DNA of 64,000 bases from JALYOK01 sp963840785 (GTDB taxonomy: Bacteria; Pseudomonadota; Gammaproteobacteria; Burkholderiales; JALYOK01), in the NCBI GenBank assembly GCA_963840785.1, contig CAWJAF010000009.1:1-64000 (forward strand), in the 5' to 3' direction. The notes beneath the pieces are model-generated. The model ran no database searches, had not been told where the DNA came from, and was given only the letters and a program-made list of their open reading frames with translations. The translations under genes were made by a program, and so were the position numbers. Below are positions 1 to 8,546 of this stretch, in pieces. Every line of letters starts with the position of its first letter. Position 1 is the stretch's first letter.

Positions 1-834
1 GGCGGAGCTGCTCTAGGGCCGGATGTATTCCGATTTTTTCATGCGCTCGGGGTTCCGCTGAAACAGATTTACGGCCAAACGGAGATTAGCGGTATCTCGT
101 GCATCCATTACGACGGCGATGTGCAGTTTCATACTGTTGGCAAACCGATTCCGGGTACCGACGTTAAAATTTCCGCAGATGGCGAGATTCTGTCGCGAAG
201 CGCTTCGATCACGCCCGGCTACTACAAAAATGACGAAGCGACTAAGCAAACGATTCGCGATGGTTGGCTGCATTCCGGCGATGCCGGATACCTGACGGAT
301 GATGGTCATTTGGTCGTGATCGATCGTATCAAAGACGTGATGCGTTTGGCCGACGGTACGCAGTTTTCACCGCAATTCATCGAGAACCGGTTGAAGTTTT
401 CTCCTTACATCAAAGAGGCTGTAGTGATCGGCAATGATCGGCCGCGATTGACAGCGATGATTTGCATCGACATGGGCATCGTCGGGAAATGGGCTGAGAA
501 TCAAAAAATCTCGTACACCACTTATACGGATCTCGCGGCTAAGGAGCCAGTCTACGGGCTGCTGGAAAAAGAAGTCGAGAAAGTTAACGCAGAGCTGCCG
601 CAGGCGGCAAAGCTGCGTCGCTTCGTCTTGCTTTACAAAGAACTTGATGCTGACGACGAAGAGCTGACGCGTACGCGCAAGGTCCGCCGTGGCTTTGTCG
701 AAGATCGCTATAAAGATGTGATCGACGCGCTTTACAGCGATCGAAAGCAGGTGCCGATCGATACGACGATTAAATTCCAAGACGGAAAAACGGCGCGTTT
801 TCAAACCACGTTGTTATTGCGAGATTTGACCTAA
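1..834 (+). CDS. AMP-binding acyl-CoA synthetase, C-terminal part (5' end outside window)
   Basis: The frame is open from the first base, so this is the C-terminal ~277 residues of a longer protein. The first 45 residues carry the adenylation motif YGQTE, and further on come WLHSGDAGY and the hinge VIDRIKDVM, all typical of ANL-superfamily acyl-CoA/fatty acid ligases, which activate carboxylic acids with ATP to acyl-AMP and then the CoA thioester. The C-terminal extension after the hinge (through residues such as TRTRKVRRGF) resembles long-chain acyl-CoA synthetases. The stop is 3 bp before the livH start, so it is co-transcribed with a branched-chain amino acid type ABC permease; such ligases often accompany Liv-like transporters of carboxylic acid substrates. 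The exact substrate cannot be read from the sequence. Confidence 0.88.
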   Translation, partial: GGAALGPDVFRFFHALGVPLKQIYGQTEISGISCIHYDGDVQFHTVGKPIPGTDVKISADGEILSRSASITPGYYKNDEATKQTIRDGWLHSGDAGYLTDDGHLVVIDRIKDVMRLADGTQFSPQFIENRLKFSPYIKEAVVIGNDRPRLTAMICIDMGIVGKWAENQKISYTTYTDLAAKEPVYGLLEKEVEKVNAELPQAAKLRRFVLLYKELDADDEELTRTRKVRRGFVEDRYKDVIDALYSDRKQVPIDTTIKFQDGKTARFQTTLLLRDLT

Positions 835-837
835 ACC

Positions 838-1731
838 ATGGACGTCAATTTCTTTTTGCAATTGGTGATCAACGGCCTGGTGGTCGGTAGCGTCTATGCT
901 TTGGTCGCACTGGGATTCGTGATTATTTTCAAATCGACCAGCGTGGTAAATTTTGCCCAGGGAGAATTTTTGCTACTGGGCGCTTACATTAGTATGGCGG
1001 TCGTTGGCCAATACAATATGCCGTTCTGGGTGGCGGTTATCATCACCTTGCTATTTTCCGTCGTGCTGGGCATGTTGATCGAGCGCTTAATCTTGCGGCC
1101 GATGATCGGCGAGCCGGTGATTTCGGTAATCATGGTGACGCTCGGTTTATCGAGCGTGTTGAAGGCGGTCGTGCAAGGGATTTGGGGCACGGATACACGG
1201 CCATTTCCGGAAATTTTTCCGACAACCCCGATTCAGATCGGGCCATTGCCCGTTTCTCAGGGTTACATTTACAGCGTAGTCTGCGTCGCGATTTTGCTTT
1301 TACTCTTTACGTTATTTTTCAAATATTCCCGCGCCGGCATCGCGATGCGCGCGACTGCGTTTTCCCAACAGGTGGCGCAATCGATGGGCATATCGGTGCG
1401 GCGCATGTTCGCATTGGCATGGGCAATTGCTGCGGTGGTTTCCGCTATTGGCGGCATATTGCTTGGCGGCGTGCGCGGTGGCGTGGATGCGGCGCTTGCG
1501 GCAATCGGCTTGAAGGTGATTCCGGTTGTGATTTTGGGTGGACTGGATAGCATTATCGGCGCCATCGTCGGCGGGCTGATTGTTGGCGTGTTGGAAAATC
1601 TCGCGGGGGGATACCTTGATCCCATTTTCGGCGGCGGGGTTAAAGAAGTCGCGCCGTTCGTGATCCTGGTGTTGATATTGATGGTCAAGCCCTATGGGCT
1701 ATTTGGCAAGGTGCACATTGATCGTGTGTGA
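838..1731 (+). CDS. livH: Branched-chain amino acid type ABC transporter permease LivH
   Basis: A 297-residue, very hydrophobic inner-membrane protein with about eight membrane segments. It has the LivH signatures GLVVGSVYALVALGF near the N-terminus, NFAQGEF around residue 40, and the GLKVIPVVILGGLDSIIGA stretch near residue 230 that includes the ATPase-contacting loop. LivH pairs with LivM to form the channel of a HAAT-family importer for branched-chain amino acids or related organic acids and amides. It follows the acyl-CoA ligase by 3 bp and precedes livM by 228 bp. No ATPase (livG/livF) or binding protein is seen downstream, so the rest of the system must lie upstream of the window or elsewhere. 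Confidence 0.93.
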   Translation: MDVNFFLQLVINGLVVGSVYALVALGFVIIFKSTSVVNFAQGEFLLLGAYISMAVVGQYNMPFWVAVIITLLFSVVLGMLIERLILRPMIGEPVISVIMVTLGLSSVLKAVVQGIWGTDTRPFPEIFPTTPIQIGPLPVSQGYIYSVVCVAILLLLFTLFFKYSRAGIAMRATAFSQQVAQSMGISVRRMFALAWAIAAVVSAIGGILLGGVRGGVDAALAAIGLKVIPVVILGGLDSIIGAIVGGLIVGVLENLAGGYLDPIFGGGVKEVAPFVILVLILMVKPYGLFGKVHIDRV

Positions 1732-1741
1732 CACCAAACTT

Positions 1742-1831
1742 GTCATCGCAAGGAGTCGTAAAGTGACGTGGCGATCTGTTCGTTTAACGGCTTTAGAAAA
1801 GCGAGATGGCTTCGCGTTGCACGCAAAGACG
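1742..1831 (+). repeat. REP-like dispersed palindromic repeat, copy 1 (degenerate)
   Basis: The gap between livH and livM opens with GTCATCGCAAGGAG and GTGACGTGGCGATCT and closes with GAGATGGCTTCGCG and CGCAAAGACG. This is the layout of the common intergenic palindrome whose arms read GTCATTGCGAGGAG...GGCAATCTC and its reverse. A second, better preserved relative lies at 21990-22075. The remaining gap to 1959 shows no convincing gene. Confidence 0.5.
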
Positions 1832-1959
1832 TTTGGTGCGGTCATTGGTGGCGTGCTCTGCAAACCAGCACCGGTGCGGCACCTGGCCATACATTTCCCG
1901 AAAGGCAATGCCAGAGCGGCTCCCAGCCATGCCTTCAAATAAGGTTGTAACAATCTCCA

Positions 1960-3006
1960 ATGATTAAATGCGGTGACTTTCGAACCAACTACGCAAGCGA
2001 TATGGCGGTGTTCAACACGCGCTTCGCCGAACTTGCTTAATTATTTTTTTGTTACTGCTGATGCTGTTTCCCCTGATATCGACCAACTATTGGCTAGACG
2101 TTGTTAATCGCATTGGCATTGCGATCGTCGCGGCGATTGGCTTGAATATTCTGACCGGTTATACAGGACAAATTTCCATGGGCAACGCCGCGTTTCTCGC
2201 GGTCGGCGCCTACAGCACCGGTTGGCTGGCGAACAATGCAGGATTGCCACTCTTCATCACTATTCCAATAGCCGGATTGATTACAGCTGCAGTGGGCATG
2301 ATATTTGGCATTCCATCGCTACGCTTGCGCGGGCTTATATCTCGCGATGGCGACGCTTGCTGCGCATTTCATCATTGAATTCGTCATCGTCCATTGGGAA
2401 TCGGTCACCGGCGGTGTGAATGGCTTGAGTATTCCCAATGCGGCGCTATTCGGGTTTGAGTTTCGCAATGATCGTTCCCTGTTTTATTTGATTTACGTTC
2501 TGGTGATAGCGTTTGCGTTGTTTGCAACCAACCTGTTTCGTACTAAAGTCGGCAAGGCGTTTATTGCGATTCGCGATCAGGACATTTCGGCCGAAGTGAT
2601 GGGCGTCAATATTTTCAAATACAAGCTGGTGGCCTTTGGTGTGAGTTCTTTTTATGTCGGTGTTGCCGGATCGCTGATGGCCTATCAGGCAAGGATCATC
2701 AGTCCGGAGAATTTTCCGATCACGGTCGCAATCGATTACCTGGCGATGATTATCATCGGCGGACTTGGGAGCATTTTGGGCTCGATTCTCGGCGCGATAT
2801 TTATTACGGGATTGCCGGAAATACTCCGGTTGACGACCACCGCGTTGAGTGGTTACTACCCGGACCTAGTCGGGCTTTTTTCCTCTATCAAGTTGGGTGT
2901 TTTCGGCTTAATTATCGTCTTGTTCCTGGTTTTTGAGCCAGATGGAATGGCGTCGCGCTGGCGTAAAATTAAGACATACTGGCGCTTGTATCCATTTTCG
3001 TACTAA
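1960..3006 (+). CDS. livM: Branched-chain amino acid type ABC permease LivM (two frameshifts)
   Basis: The protein can be read in three frames. ATG 1960 gives MIKCGDFRTNYASDMAVF, the usual N-terminal extension of beta-proteobacterial LivM. The frame is lost at about 2036 next to a run of seven T's and resumes as a hydrophobic segment followed by GLNILTGYTGQISMGNAAF. It shifts again at about 2336, inside the conserved RLRGLYLAMATLA motif, where one extra base lies in CTTATATCTC, and then runs to 3006. Pooled length is ~348 residues, normal for LivM, and every family motif is present, including IIIGGLGSILGSILGA. LivM is the second permease subunit with LivH. The breaks look like single-base sequence errors because the coding content on either side is intact. 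Confidence 0.85.
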
Positions 3007-3225
3007 GCCTCATCTTTTGTTTTGTCGCAGTGCACTATTATTTCCCCCTTGAAACCCGCGCAGGTAGAGAATATAGTAGCGATGCAATGAACCAAATTGA
3101 ACGTCTGTAATCTCAGCTTTGGTCACGTAGCAAAGGCGCAAGCCTAATAAAAAAGTAGTGTAGTACCCTACGCAGTTCGAAGTAATTGTTCAAGGTAGTA
3201 CGTCTATAAACAACTGGAGGCAGAT

Positions 3226-4964
3226 ATGAAGAAGTTAAGCAAACTCGCGCTTGGTCTTACCGCCGGCGCAGCGCTTGCTGCAATGCTCGGTCAAGCGAGC
3301 GCAGCGGATGTGACTTGGGATCGTTTGGTAAACGCCCATAAAGATCCAAATAACTGGTTGATGTATCACCAGGATTTTCGTAGTTGGCATCATAGTGGGT
3401 TAACGCAAATCAACACCGGTAACGTGCAAGACCTGCAAATCGCATGGATGCACACGCCTGGTGCCGGTAAGCGTGGTATTCAATCGTTCCCGATCGTAGC
3501 CGACGGCGTGCTGTATTACACCTCGTCATTGGGCCAAATCTATGCGTTGGACGCCGCAACCGGTGCCCACAAGTGGAAATTCAGGCCAAGATCGACGAAG
3601 AGCGCGGCATGGGCACGTTCTACAACCCCTATAACCGCGGCGTGGCTATCGGCTACGGCAAGGTTTACATCGGCACGGTTGATGGTCGCATGATCGCCGT
3701 TGATATGAAGACCGGTAAAGTGGCTTGGGACACCATGTTCATGACGGTTGAAAAAGGCAACAAGGGCTTTACCGGCGCACCGATCATCGTGAAAGACAAG
3801 GTTATTATCGGTTCTAACGGCGGTGAGTTGTCCGGCTGCTGCGGTCCGATCTTCGGTGTCGACGCGAAAACCGGCAAGATGGCATGGCAGTTCGACACCA
3901 TCGGTGGCGACGAGCGTTCCCGCGCAAGCTGGGGCAACGACTAGCTGGAAGATCGGCGGTGGCGGCGGCTGGATGACCGGTAACTACGATGCGGAGACCA
4001 ACACCGTATGGTGGGGTACCGCCAATCCGGCGCCTGACTACGACTGGGCCGGCGAAAACTGGAAGACCGAAGGCGCGCGCCCCGGTGACTAACCTGTATA
4101 GCTCCTCCGTGATTGTGCTGGATGCAGACTCCGGCAAGCTGAAGTCCTACTTCCAGGAAATGCCGCATGACGCATGGGACTTCGACAGCGCTGTTGGCGA
4201 GTTCATGATGATCGACCGCGGTGGCAAGAAGCTAGATGTGCACCCGAACAAGGGCGGTATCATGTTCGTTTACAACCGATCGGCTGACCTGCAGCAAAGT
4301 CGAAAACACCTGGATGTTGGGCAAAACCTTCAACTACATCAAAGGCGTCGATGCAAGACCGGTGAGTTGCATCGGCCGTCGCGAACTGCCGCTTGGCAAG
4401 CACACCAACGTTTGCCCGGCAATTGACGGCGCAATCAGCTGGAACACAGGTTCCTATCAGCCCGAAGCACTGGCCTGTTCTACAAGATCGGCCAGGAGTG
4501 GTGCTATCGACATCGAAGTGGTGAAAGCGGATCGTCCGGAAGACTTCTCCGGCCAAGCCTACTTTGGCGCTTAGCTGGACCGCAACGCATCCGGAAGGCC
4601 AAAAAGCCTTCGGCCACGTGTCCGGTCGCGACCCGATCACCGGTGTTGCAAGATGGGAAGTGCACTACAAGTACCCGCCGCTCGCCTAGCTGCTGTCGAC
4701 CAAGGGTAACCTAGTGTTCGTTCCGGGTGCCGATGGCAGTTTGATGCACTGGATGCCAATACCGGCGCAAAGCTGTGGAGCCACAACAATGGCCTCGGCC
4801 ATCACGGTGGCGTGATCTCCTACGCGGTCAGACGGCAAGCAGTACATCGCTGTCGTGACCGGCTGGGGCAGCCACGTTTCCGGCAACTATGCACCGCTGT
4901 TCGGTGAGCCCTTCACCAGATGCCGACCGAAGGCGGTAACTTGATAGTGTTTGCTCTGCCGTAA
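3226..4964 (+). CDS. PQQ-dependent alcohol/methanol dehydrogenase, lanthanide-type residues (many frameshifts)
   Basis: This is a periplasmic quinoprotein of ~579 residues. It has a signal peptide (residues 1-26, ending QASA), then the beta-propeller start DPNNWLMYHQDFRSWHHSGL. Metal ligands by comparison with MxaF are the Glu in NGGELSG and the Asn in GTANPAPD; the catalytic Asp lies in PHDAWDFDSAVGEF. The residue two after it is Asp (D-F-D), as in XoxF/PedH lanthanide enzymes, not Ala as in MxaF. A Cys-Cys pair (3837-3842) follows the ligand Glu directly, while the usual vicinal-Cys site before NRG reads YNPYNRG. About ten single-base indels break the frame (near 3585, 3940, 4090, 4285, 4350, 4470, 4510, 4572, 4740, 4815 and 4915), plus a TAG at ~4687. 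RBS GGAGG precedes ATG 3226. A cytochrome c gene follows. Confidence 0.85.
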
Positions 4965-4991
4965 ACCAACGCAAGTTATACCGCGTTAATG

Positions 4992-5019
4992 GGGCGAGGG
5001 AGTGATCCCTCGCCCTTTT
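4992..5019 (+). terminator. Rho-independent terminator after the PQQ dehydrogenase gene
   Basis: A perfect 10-bp stem (GGGCGAGGGA / TCCCTCGCCC) with a GTGA loop is followed directly by TTTT. It lies 27 bp after the dehydrogenase stop and just before the cytochrome c start, so it may lower expression of the cytochrome relative to the dehydrogenase instead of fully separating the two genes. Confidence 0.85.
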
Positions 5020-5046
5020 CATGTCTTGAGTTGGAGAACAATAGAA

Positions 5047-5430
5047 ATGCCCACTGTGCCTCTGAAGAAAATCGGTTTAGCGATCGCGTTAGCAGCCGGT
5101 ATCGGCTTTGGAACCCAGAGCATCGCGAAGGATCCCCCGGCGCCTCATAGTTTGACGCCTGACGAGGCGTTTGCCGCCGCGAAGGAAGAGTTTGGCGTTG
5201 ATGTCAAAACCCTATGGGCGACACGCTGTGCCGCGTGTCATTTGGGGCGCGGCATGCAGCGCGGTGACGGCCCACAACTGGCCGGCACTGAGCTTGATTT
5301 CGCTCGCGTGATCGAGCGTATTGTTAAAGGCAAAACGCCGATGCCGTCGTTTGGCGGGACGTTGACTGACGAACAGTTGATGGGATTAGCGCGCTACATC
5401 GTGAGTTTAAAACCGCCACCCGCGCCGTAG
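5047..5430 (+). CDS. Periplasmic monohaem cytochrome c, probable electron acceptor of the PQQ dehydrogenase
   Basis: A 127-residue protein with a signal peptide (residues 1-27, hydrophobic core IGLAIALAAGIGFG, end SIAK). A single haem-binding motif, CAACH, lies near residue 60, and MPSFGG near residue 98 supplies the likely axial Met. Size and fold fit small class I cytochromes c that accept electrons from quinoprotein alcohol dehydrogenases (XoxG/MxaG role). ATG 5047 was chosen because GGAG stands 12 bp upstream and it begins the signal peptide; the longer upstream reading would run into the terminator stem. It is the next gene after the PQQ enzyme on the same strand, which supports the pairing. 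The redox partner role is inferred from context. Confidence 0.85.
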   Translation: MPTVPLKKIGLAIALAAGIGFGTQSIAKDPPAPHSLTPDEAFAAAKEEFGVDVKTLWATRCAACHLGRGMQRGDGPQLAGTELDFARVIERIVKGKTPMPSFGGTLTDEQLMGLARYIVSLKPPPAP

Positions 5431-5465
5431 TTAATCCGACCGGGGGAAGCGAGCCTCGCTTCCTC

Positions 5466-5864
5466 CTACTCAATTGGCGCACGAGCGAGATCTAGCTCCA
5501 TGTGCAAGCCGTCGTAGTAAGCTTTTCCCTTCAGCGTTTGGTAGTCCTTGTGCGGCGTCAGATTGAAGCGCATGGCGTGGCCGTCCGCGCCGGTGGCATA
5601 AAAACTCAGTTGTTTTTCAACGCCAACGATTTTCGCGATCGCAACCGCCTGCGTCCCAAATGCGGGGCGGGTGGTAAGCGACAAATCGCCGTGAGACTTG
5701 CCCACTTCAAGCGTGACCTTGCCGCTGCTCATGCCCTCCAGCCAACTGCCTTTCCATGTCCCGATAAAGCGGGAATCGATCATGGGGCGATCGCTGTCGG
5801 CCGCGATCGAGTGGGAGAAGGTGACCACTGAAAGAGCAAAAAAAATGTATTTAAAAAGGCTCAT
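5466..5864 (-). CDS. Secreted hypothetical protein
   Basis: A 132-residue protein that I do not recognise. From ATG 5864 it begins with a clear signal peptide (MSLFKYIFFALSVVTFSHS, cleavage near AADS). The mature part (~110 residues) is rich in beta-prone sequence: FIGTWKGSW, KVTLEVGKSHGDLSL, QLSFYATGADG, GKAYYDGLHMELDLAR. This suggests a small beta-barrel or sandwich of the kind that scores how a ligand changes a TWxGxW-type fold, but no family can be named. It is convergent with the cytochrome c gene, with 35 bp between the two stops. No conserved Cys is present in the mature region. Confidence 0.6.
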   Translation of the reverse strand: MSLFKYIFFALSVVTFSHSIAADSDRPMIDSRFIGTWKGSWLEGMSSGKVTLEVGKSHGDLSLTTRPAFGTQAVAIAKIVGVEKQLSFYATGADGHAMRFNLTPHKDYQTLKGKAYYDGLHMELDLARAPIE

Positions 5865-6240
5865 AATTATTTGAAAATTCTGCAATAAAAGTAAAATATT
5901 TAAAGTAAAACATTAATTTAAAGAGGTCGAACTCACCCTCAGCCCGTTCGGACTGAGTGACATTTTATCGGGATAAAAATTAATAGCGAGAAATGAGTTT
6001 AGAAGCAACGCCCGAATCGCAGATTCGCCGACTTGTGCACTTAAATCCCCAATCACCGCGGCGATTGCAAAAGAGGGCATTGCCAGGCTCAAGCACCCAT
6101 GCGGCTTCCAAGCCATGCATGGCTGCAAGCTAATCTGGGAGCGGATCCTGGCAGGACGCAAAGCATTTTTTGCAGGGCGCTATCTGAAATCCGAAGGTCG
6201 ATTAAGTGCTGGGGGAATAACACTTCGATTGACTTTTTAT
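5865..6240. other. Gene-free intergenic region
   Basis: About 375 bp upstream of the Fur-like site. The part near 5870-5930 is A+T rich and could hold the promoter of the minus-strand secreted protein. The remainder has no reading frame with convincing codon use and no stable hairpin that I can support. Confidence 0.4.
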
Positions 6241-6262
6241 TGAGAATCATTATCATAATCAT
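6241..6262 (+). promoter_or_regulatory. Fur-box-like site upstream of bfd-bfr
   Basis: TGAGAATCATTATCATAATC matches the Fur consensus pattern of repeated GATAAT/ATTATC hexamers (GAGAATCATTATC core). It lies ~50 bp before the bfd start. Fur is the ferric uptake regulator, and bfd is commonly Fur-repressed because Bfd releases iron from bacterioferritin when iron is scarce. Binding itself is inferred from the motif. Confidence 0.7.
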
Positions 6263-6310
6263 TAAGAAATGTAAGTTTCATTTTAAAACGTCATTTTCGC
6301 CGGAGATCGT

Positions 6311-6508
6311 ATGTACGTTTGTATTTGCAACCAGGTTACTGATCGCGAAATTCGCGAGGCCGTGTACGCGGGCGCGAGCCGTTTGCGCGACATTCAGCGC
6401 GATCTCGGCGTCGCGAATCAGTGTGGCAAATGCGGCCAAATGGCGAAGTGCATTCTGAAAGAAAGTCTCGCGCAGCGCGATAGCCAATGTAATTTGCAGG
6501 CTGCCTAG
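6311..6508 (+). CDS. bfd: Bacterioferritin-associated ferredoxin
   Basis: A 65-residue [2Fe-2S] protein. The N-terminal MYVCICNQVTDREIREAV and the pair CGKCGQ at residues 38-43 supply the four cluster cysteines (Cys4, Cys6, Cys38, Cys41) in the Bfd spacing. Bfd docks on bacterioferritin and passes electrons to the core so that Fe3+ is released as Fe2+. A Fur-like box lies just upstream and bfr follows 119 bp downstream, the classic pairing. Length and motif are normal for the family. Confidence 0.95.
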   Translation: MYVCICNQVTDREIREAVYAGASRLRDIQRDLGVANQCGKCGQMAKCILKESLAQRDSQCNLQAA

Positions 6509-6627
6509 CGATTTGTAAAAAATATCTCGTTTTGTTTTCGAGCAGGTGTTCGTCAATATGCTCGGTGCCCCACGACATCGTTCGTCTTGGTAAAATAGAC
6601 TTGTCACCTTAAATCTTTGGAGGGCTT

Positions 6628-7092
6628 ATGCAAGGCGATAAGAAAGTCATTCAGTTCCTCAATAAAGTTCTCGCCAACGAACTCACCGCGATTAATCAGT
6701 ATTTTCTGCATGCGCGGATGTTCAAAAATTGGGGATTCCACAAGCTCAACGAATACGAATATAAAGAGTCCATTGATGAGATGAAGCACGCCGATAAACT
6801 CATCGAGCGTATTCTTTTTCTCGAGGGCCTGCCGAATTTGCAGGAATTGAATAAAATTTTAATCGGCGAGAATCCACTTGAGATGATCAAGTGCGATCTC
6901 AAGTTAGAACAGCAAGGCCATCCGCTGCTTAAAGACGCAATTGCCCATTGCGAAAAATGTGGCGACTACATTACCCGTGAACTATTCGAACACATCCTCG
7001 AAGGTGAGGAAGAGCATATCGATTGGCTGGAAACTCAACTTGGGCTGATCGAGAAAGTGGGATTGGAAAACTACTTGCAGTCGCAGATGTAA
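6628..7092 (+). CDS. bfr: Bacterioferritin
   Basis: A 154-residue four-helix ferritin. Di-iron ligands are visible as ANELTAINQYF (Glu18), YKESIDEMKHADKLIERI (Glu and His in EMKH, with Met52 as the haem ligand of the bacterioferritin type), and EEEHIDWLE near residue 130 (EExH). It forms a 24-subunit shell that stores iron and carries haem at the subunit interface. GGAGGG stands 5 bp before ATG 6628. It follows bfd, its electron-donating partner. Sequence is intact and of the usual length. Confidence 0.96.
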   Translation: MQGDKKVIQFLNKVLANELTAINQYFLHARMFKNWGFHKLNEYEYKESIDEMKHADKLIERILFLEGLPNLQELNKILIGENPLEMIKCDLKLEQQGHPLLKDAIAHCEKCGDYITRELFEHILEGEEEHIDWLETQLGLIEKVGLENYLQSQM

Positions 7093-7260
7093 GATTCGTT
7101 TTTACCTCGCGATCGTTTCATAGCGATCGTGCTACGCTGTTTACAGTTCTACTGGTGGTAGGCCGGTAAGCCGCATGAATATTGGCTTCTGGCATAAGCA
7201 ACGCCACGGGTCAATATTGGTGCGGCTCGTGGTGCAGTAACCCATCCCATGGCCTTAGTC

Positions 7261-7277
7261 CTCCCCTTGAAGGGGAG
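7261..7277. other. Intergenic hairpin without a T-tract
   Basis: CTCCCC-TTGA-AGGGGAG forms a 6-bp stem in the 287-bp gap between bfr and the cytochrome b561 gene. It is followed by AAAATTG and not by a T-run, so it is not a normal intrinsic terminator on the plus strand. The rest of the gap shows no gene. Confidence 0.3.
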
Positions 7278-7379
7278 AAAATTGTTTCTGCGCCAGCAAT
7301 CGATACGAAACTCTCCTTGTCGCGACCTCGAACTTAGGGCGATAATTCTCGTCTTATCGATTTCGACAACGTTCCACCC

Positions 7380-7931
7380 GTGAATTTATCTTCGGTTAGC
7401 CGTTATACCCGCACCGCGATTACGTTGCATTGGCTGATTGCGCTGATGATCATTGTGAATTTTGGTCTCGGTTTGACCATGGTCGAGATGACCTTGTCGC
7501 CGCAAAAATTGAAATTTTTTTCTTGGCACAAATGGGTCGGCGTGACGATTTTTATGCTGGTGTGTTTGCGTTTGTTGTGGCGCCTCGGCCACGCCGCGCC
7601 CGCGTTGCCGGCGAGCATGCCGGCATGGCAAGTCCGCGCGGCGCATTGGAGTCACGTGCTGCTCTATGTGTTGATGTTCGTGATTCCGCTGTCGGGCTGG
7701 CTGTTTAGCTCGGCTGCCGGCAAGCCCGTGGTTTATTTGGGGCTTATTGCATTGCCGGATCTGGTCGCCGCCGACAAAGGTTTGGCCGAAACGCTCAAAG
7801 AGGTTCACGAATATTTAAATTTCACGTTGGCTGCGTTTGTGTTATTGCACATCGCTGCGGCATGGAAACATCACTTGGTGGATCGCGACGATGTGATGTC
7901 GCGAATGCTGCCTTTTCTTGCAAAAAAATGA
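7380..7931 (+). CDS. Cytochrome b561 family protein
   Basis: A 183-residue inner-membrane di-haem cytochrome with four membrane helices. Haem-ligand histidines are seen in ITLHWLIALMI (helix 1), FFSWHKWVG (helix 2), AAHWSHVLLY (helix 3) and VLLHIAAAWKHH (helix 4), the YodB/CybB pattern. Such proteins move electrons from quinol to a periplasmic acceptor or oxidant. The start is GTG 7380. The stop overlaps the start of the YceI gene by 4 bp (ATGA); the b561-YceI pair is a common operon, sometimes linked to superoxide or polyisoprenoid chemistry. The exact donor and acceptor are unknown. Confidence 0.9.
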   Translation: MNLSSVSRYTRTAITLHWLIALMIIVNFGLGLTMVEMTLSPQKLKFFSWHKWVGVTIFMLVCLRLLWRLGHAAPALPASMPAWQVRAAHWSHVLLYVLMFVIPLSGWLFSSAAGKPVVYLGLIALPDLVAADKGLAETLKEVHEYLNFTLAAFVLLHIAAAWKHHLVDRDDVMSRMLPFLAKK

Positions 7932-8503
7932 GGATGGCTATGGTTGGAAAAATGATTGCGATGGGTGTGGCTTCAATGTTTATTGCCGCGCCGATTTGGG
8001 CGCAGCAGCAATTGGTTGCCGCGAAAAGTGAAATAAAATTTTCTGGCAAGCAAATGGGCGTTGCGCAAGATGGCAAGTTCGGCAAATTCAGCGCGAAGGT
8101 GAATCTGGATCCGAAGAAGCCGGAAGCCAGCCGCGCGGAAATCACCGTGGAAGTCAGCAGCATGGATCTGGGAAGCGATGAGGCGAACGCCGAGGTGATT
8201 CGTCCGGATTGGTTCGATACAGCGAAATTTCCACAAGCGAAATTTGTATCATCGAGCGTGAAGAATATTTCCGGCGACAAATTCGAGATGCGCGGAAAAA
8301 TGACCGTGAAGGGAACGACCAAAGATGTCGTAGTGCCCTTCACGTTAAAAGAAGCGGGTGGTGTGACGACGGCGCAAGGCGCAATCGAAATCAAGCGCCT
8401 GGATTACAAAGTGGGTGGCGGGATCTGGGGCGACTTAGATACCGTGGCGGACGAAGTTCAAATCAAATTTTTATTGACCTTGTCCGGCACGCCGGCGAAA
8501 TAA
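7928..8503 (+). CDS. YceI family periplasmic protein
   Basis: A 191-residue protein with a signal peptide ending PIWAQQ, followed by a lipocalin-like YceI beta barrel: SEIKFSGKQMG, KFGKFSAKVNLDPKKPEAS, VIRPDWFDTAKFPQAKF, GKMTVKGTTKDVVVPF and the usual C-terminal IEIKRLDYKVG. YceI proteins bind amphiphilic ligands such as polyisoprenoids; the physiological role is not settled. ATG 7928 was chosen over upstream in-frame starts because it overlaps the cytochrome b561 stop by 4 bp and gives a proper signal peptide. It is co-transcribed with that cytochrome. Confidence 0.92.
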   Translation: MRMAMVGKMIAMGVASMFIAAPIWAQQQLVAAKSEIKFSGKQMGVAQDGKFGKFSAKVNLDPKKPEASRAEITVEVSSMDLGSDEANAEVIRPDWFDTAKFPQAKFVSSSVKNISGDKFEMRGKMTVKGTTKDVVVPFTLKEAGGVTTAQGAIEIKRLDYKVGGGIWGDLDTVADEVQIKFLLTLSGTPAK

Positions 8504-8546
8504 TTTCTGGCACGTCGCCGTAACATGAACTATTCACCATTTAACA

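Noticed and set aside
1694..1953. Overlapping short open frames between livH and livM
   Set aside because: They run through the repeat element and have no ribosome site or recognisable protein content.
5913..6161. Minus-strand open frame of 82 codons upstream of bfd
   Set aside because: No ribosome site, no family resemblance, and codon use unlike neighbouring genes.
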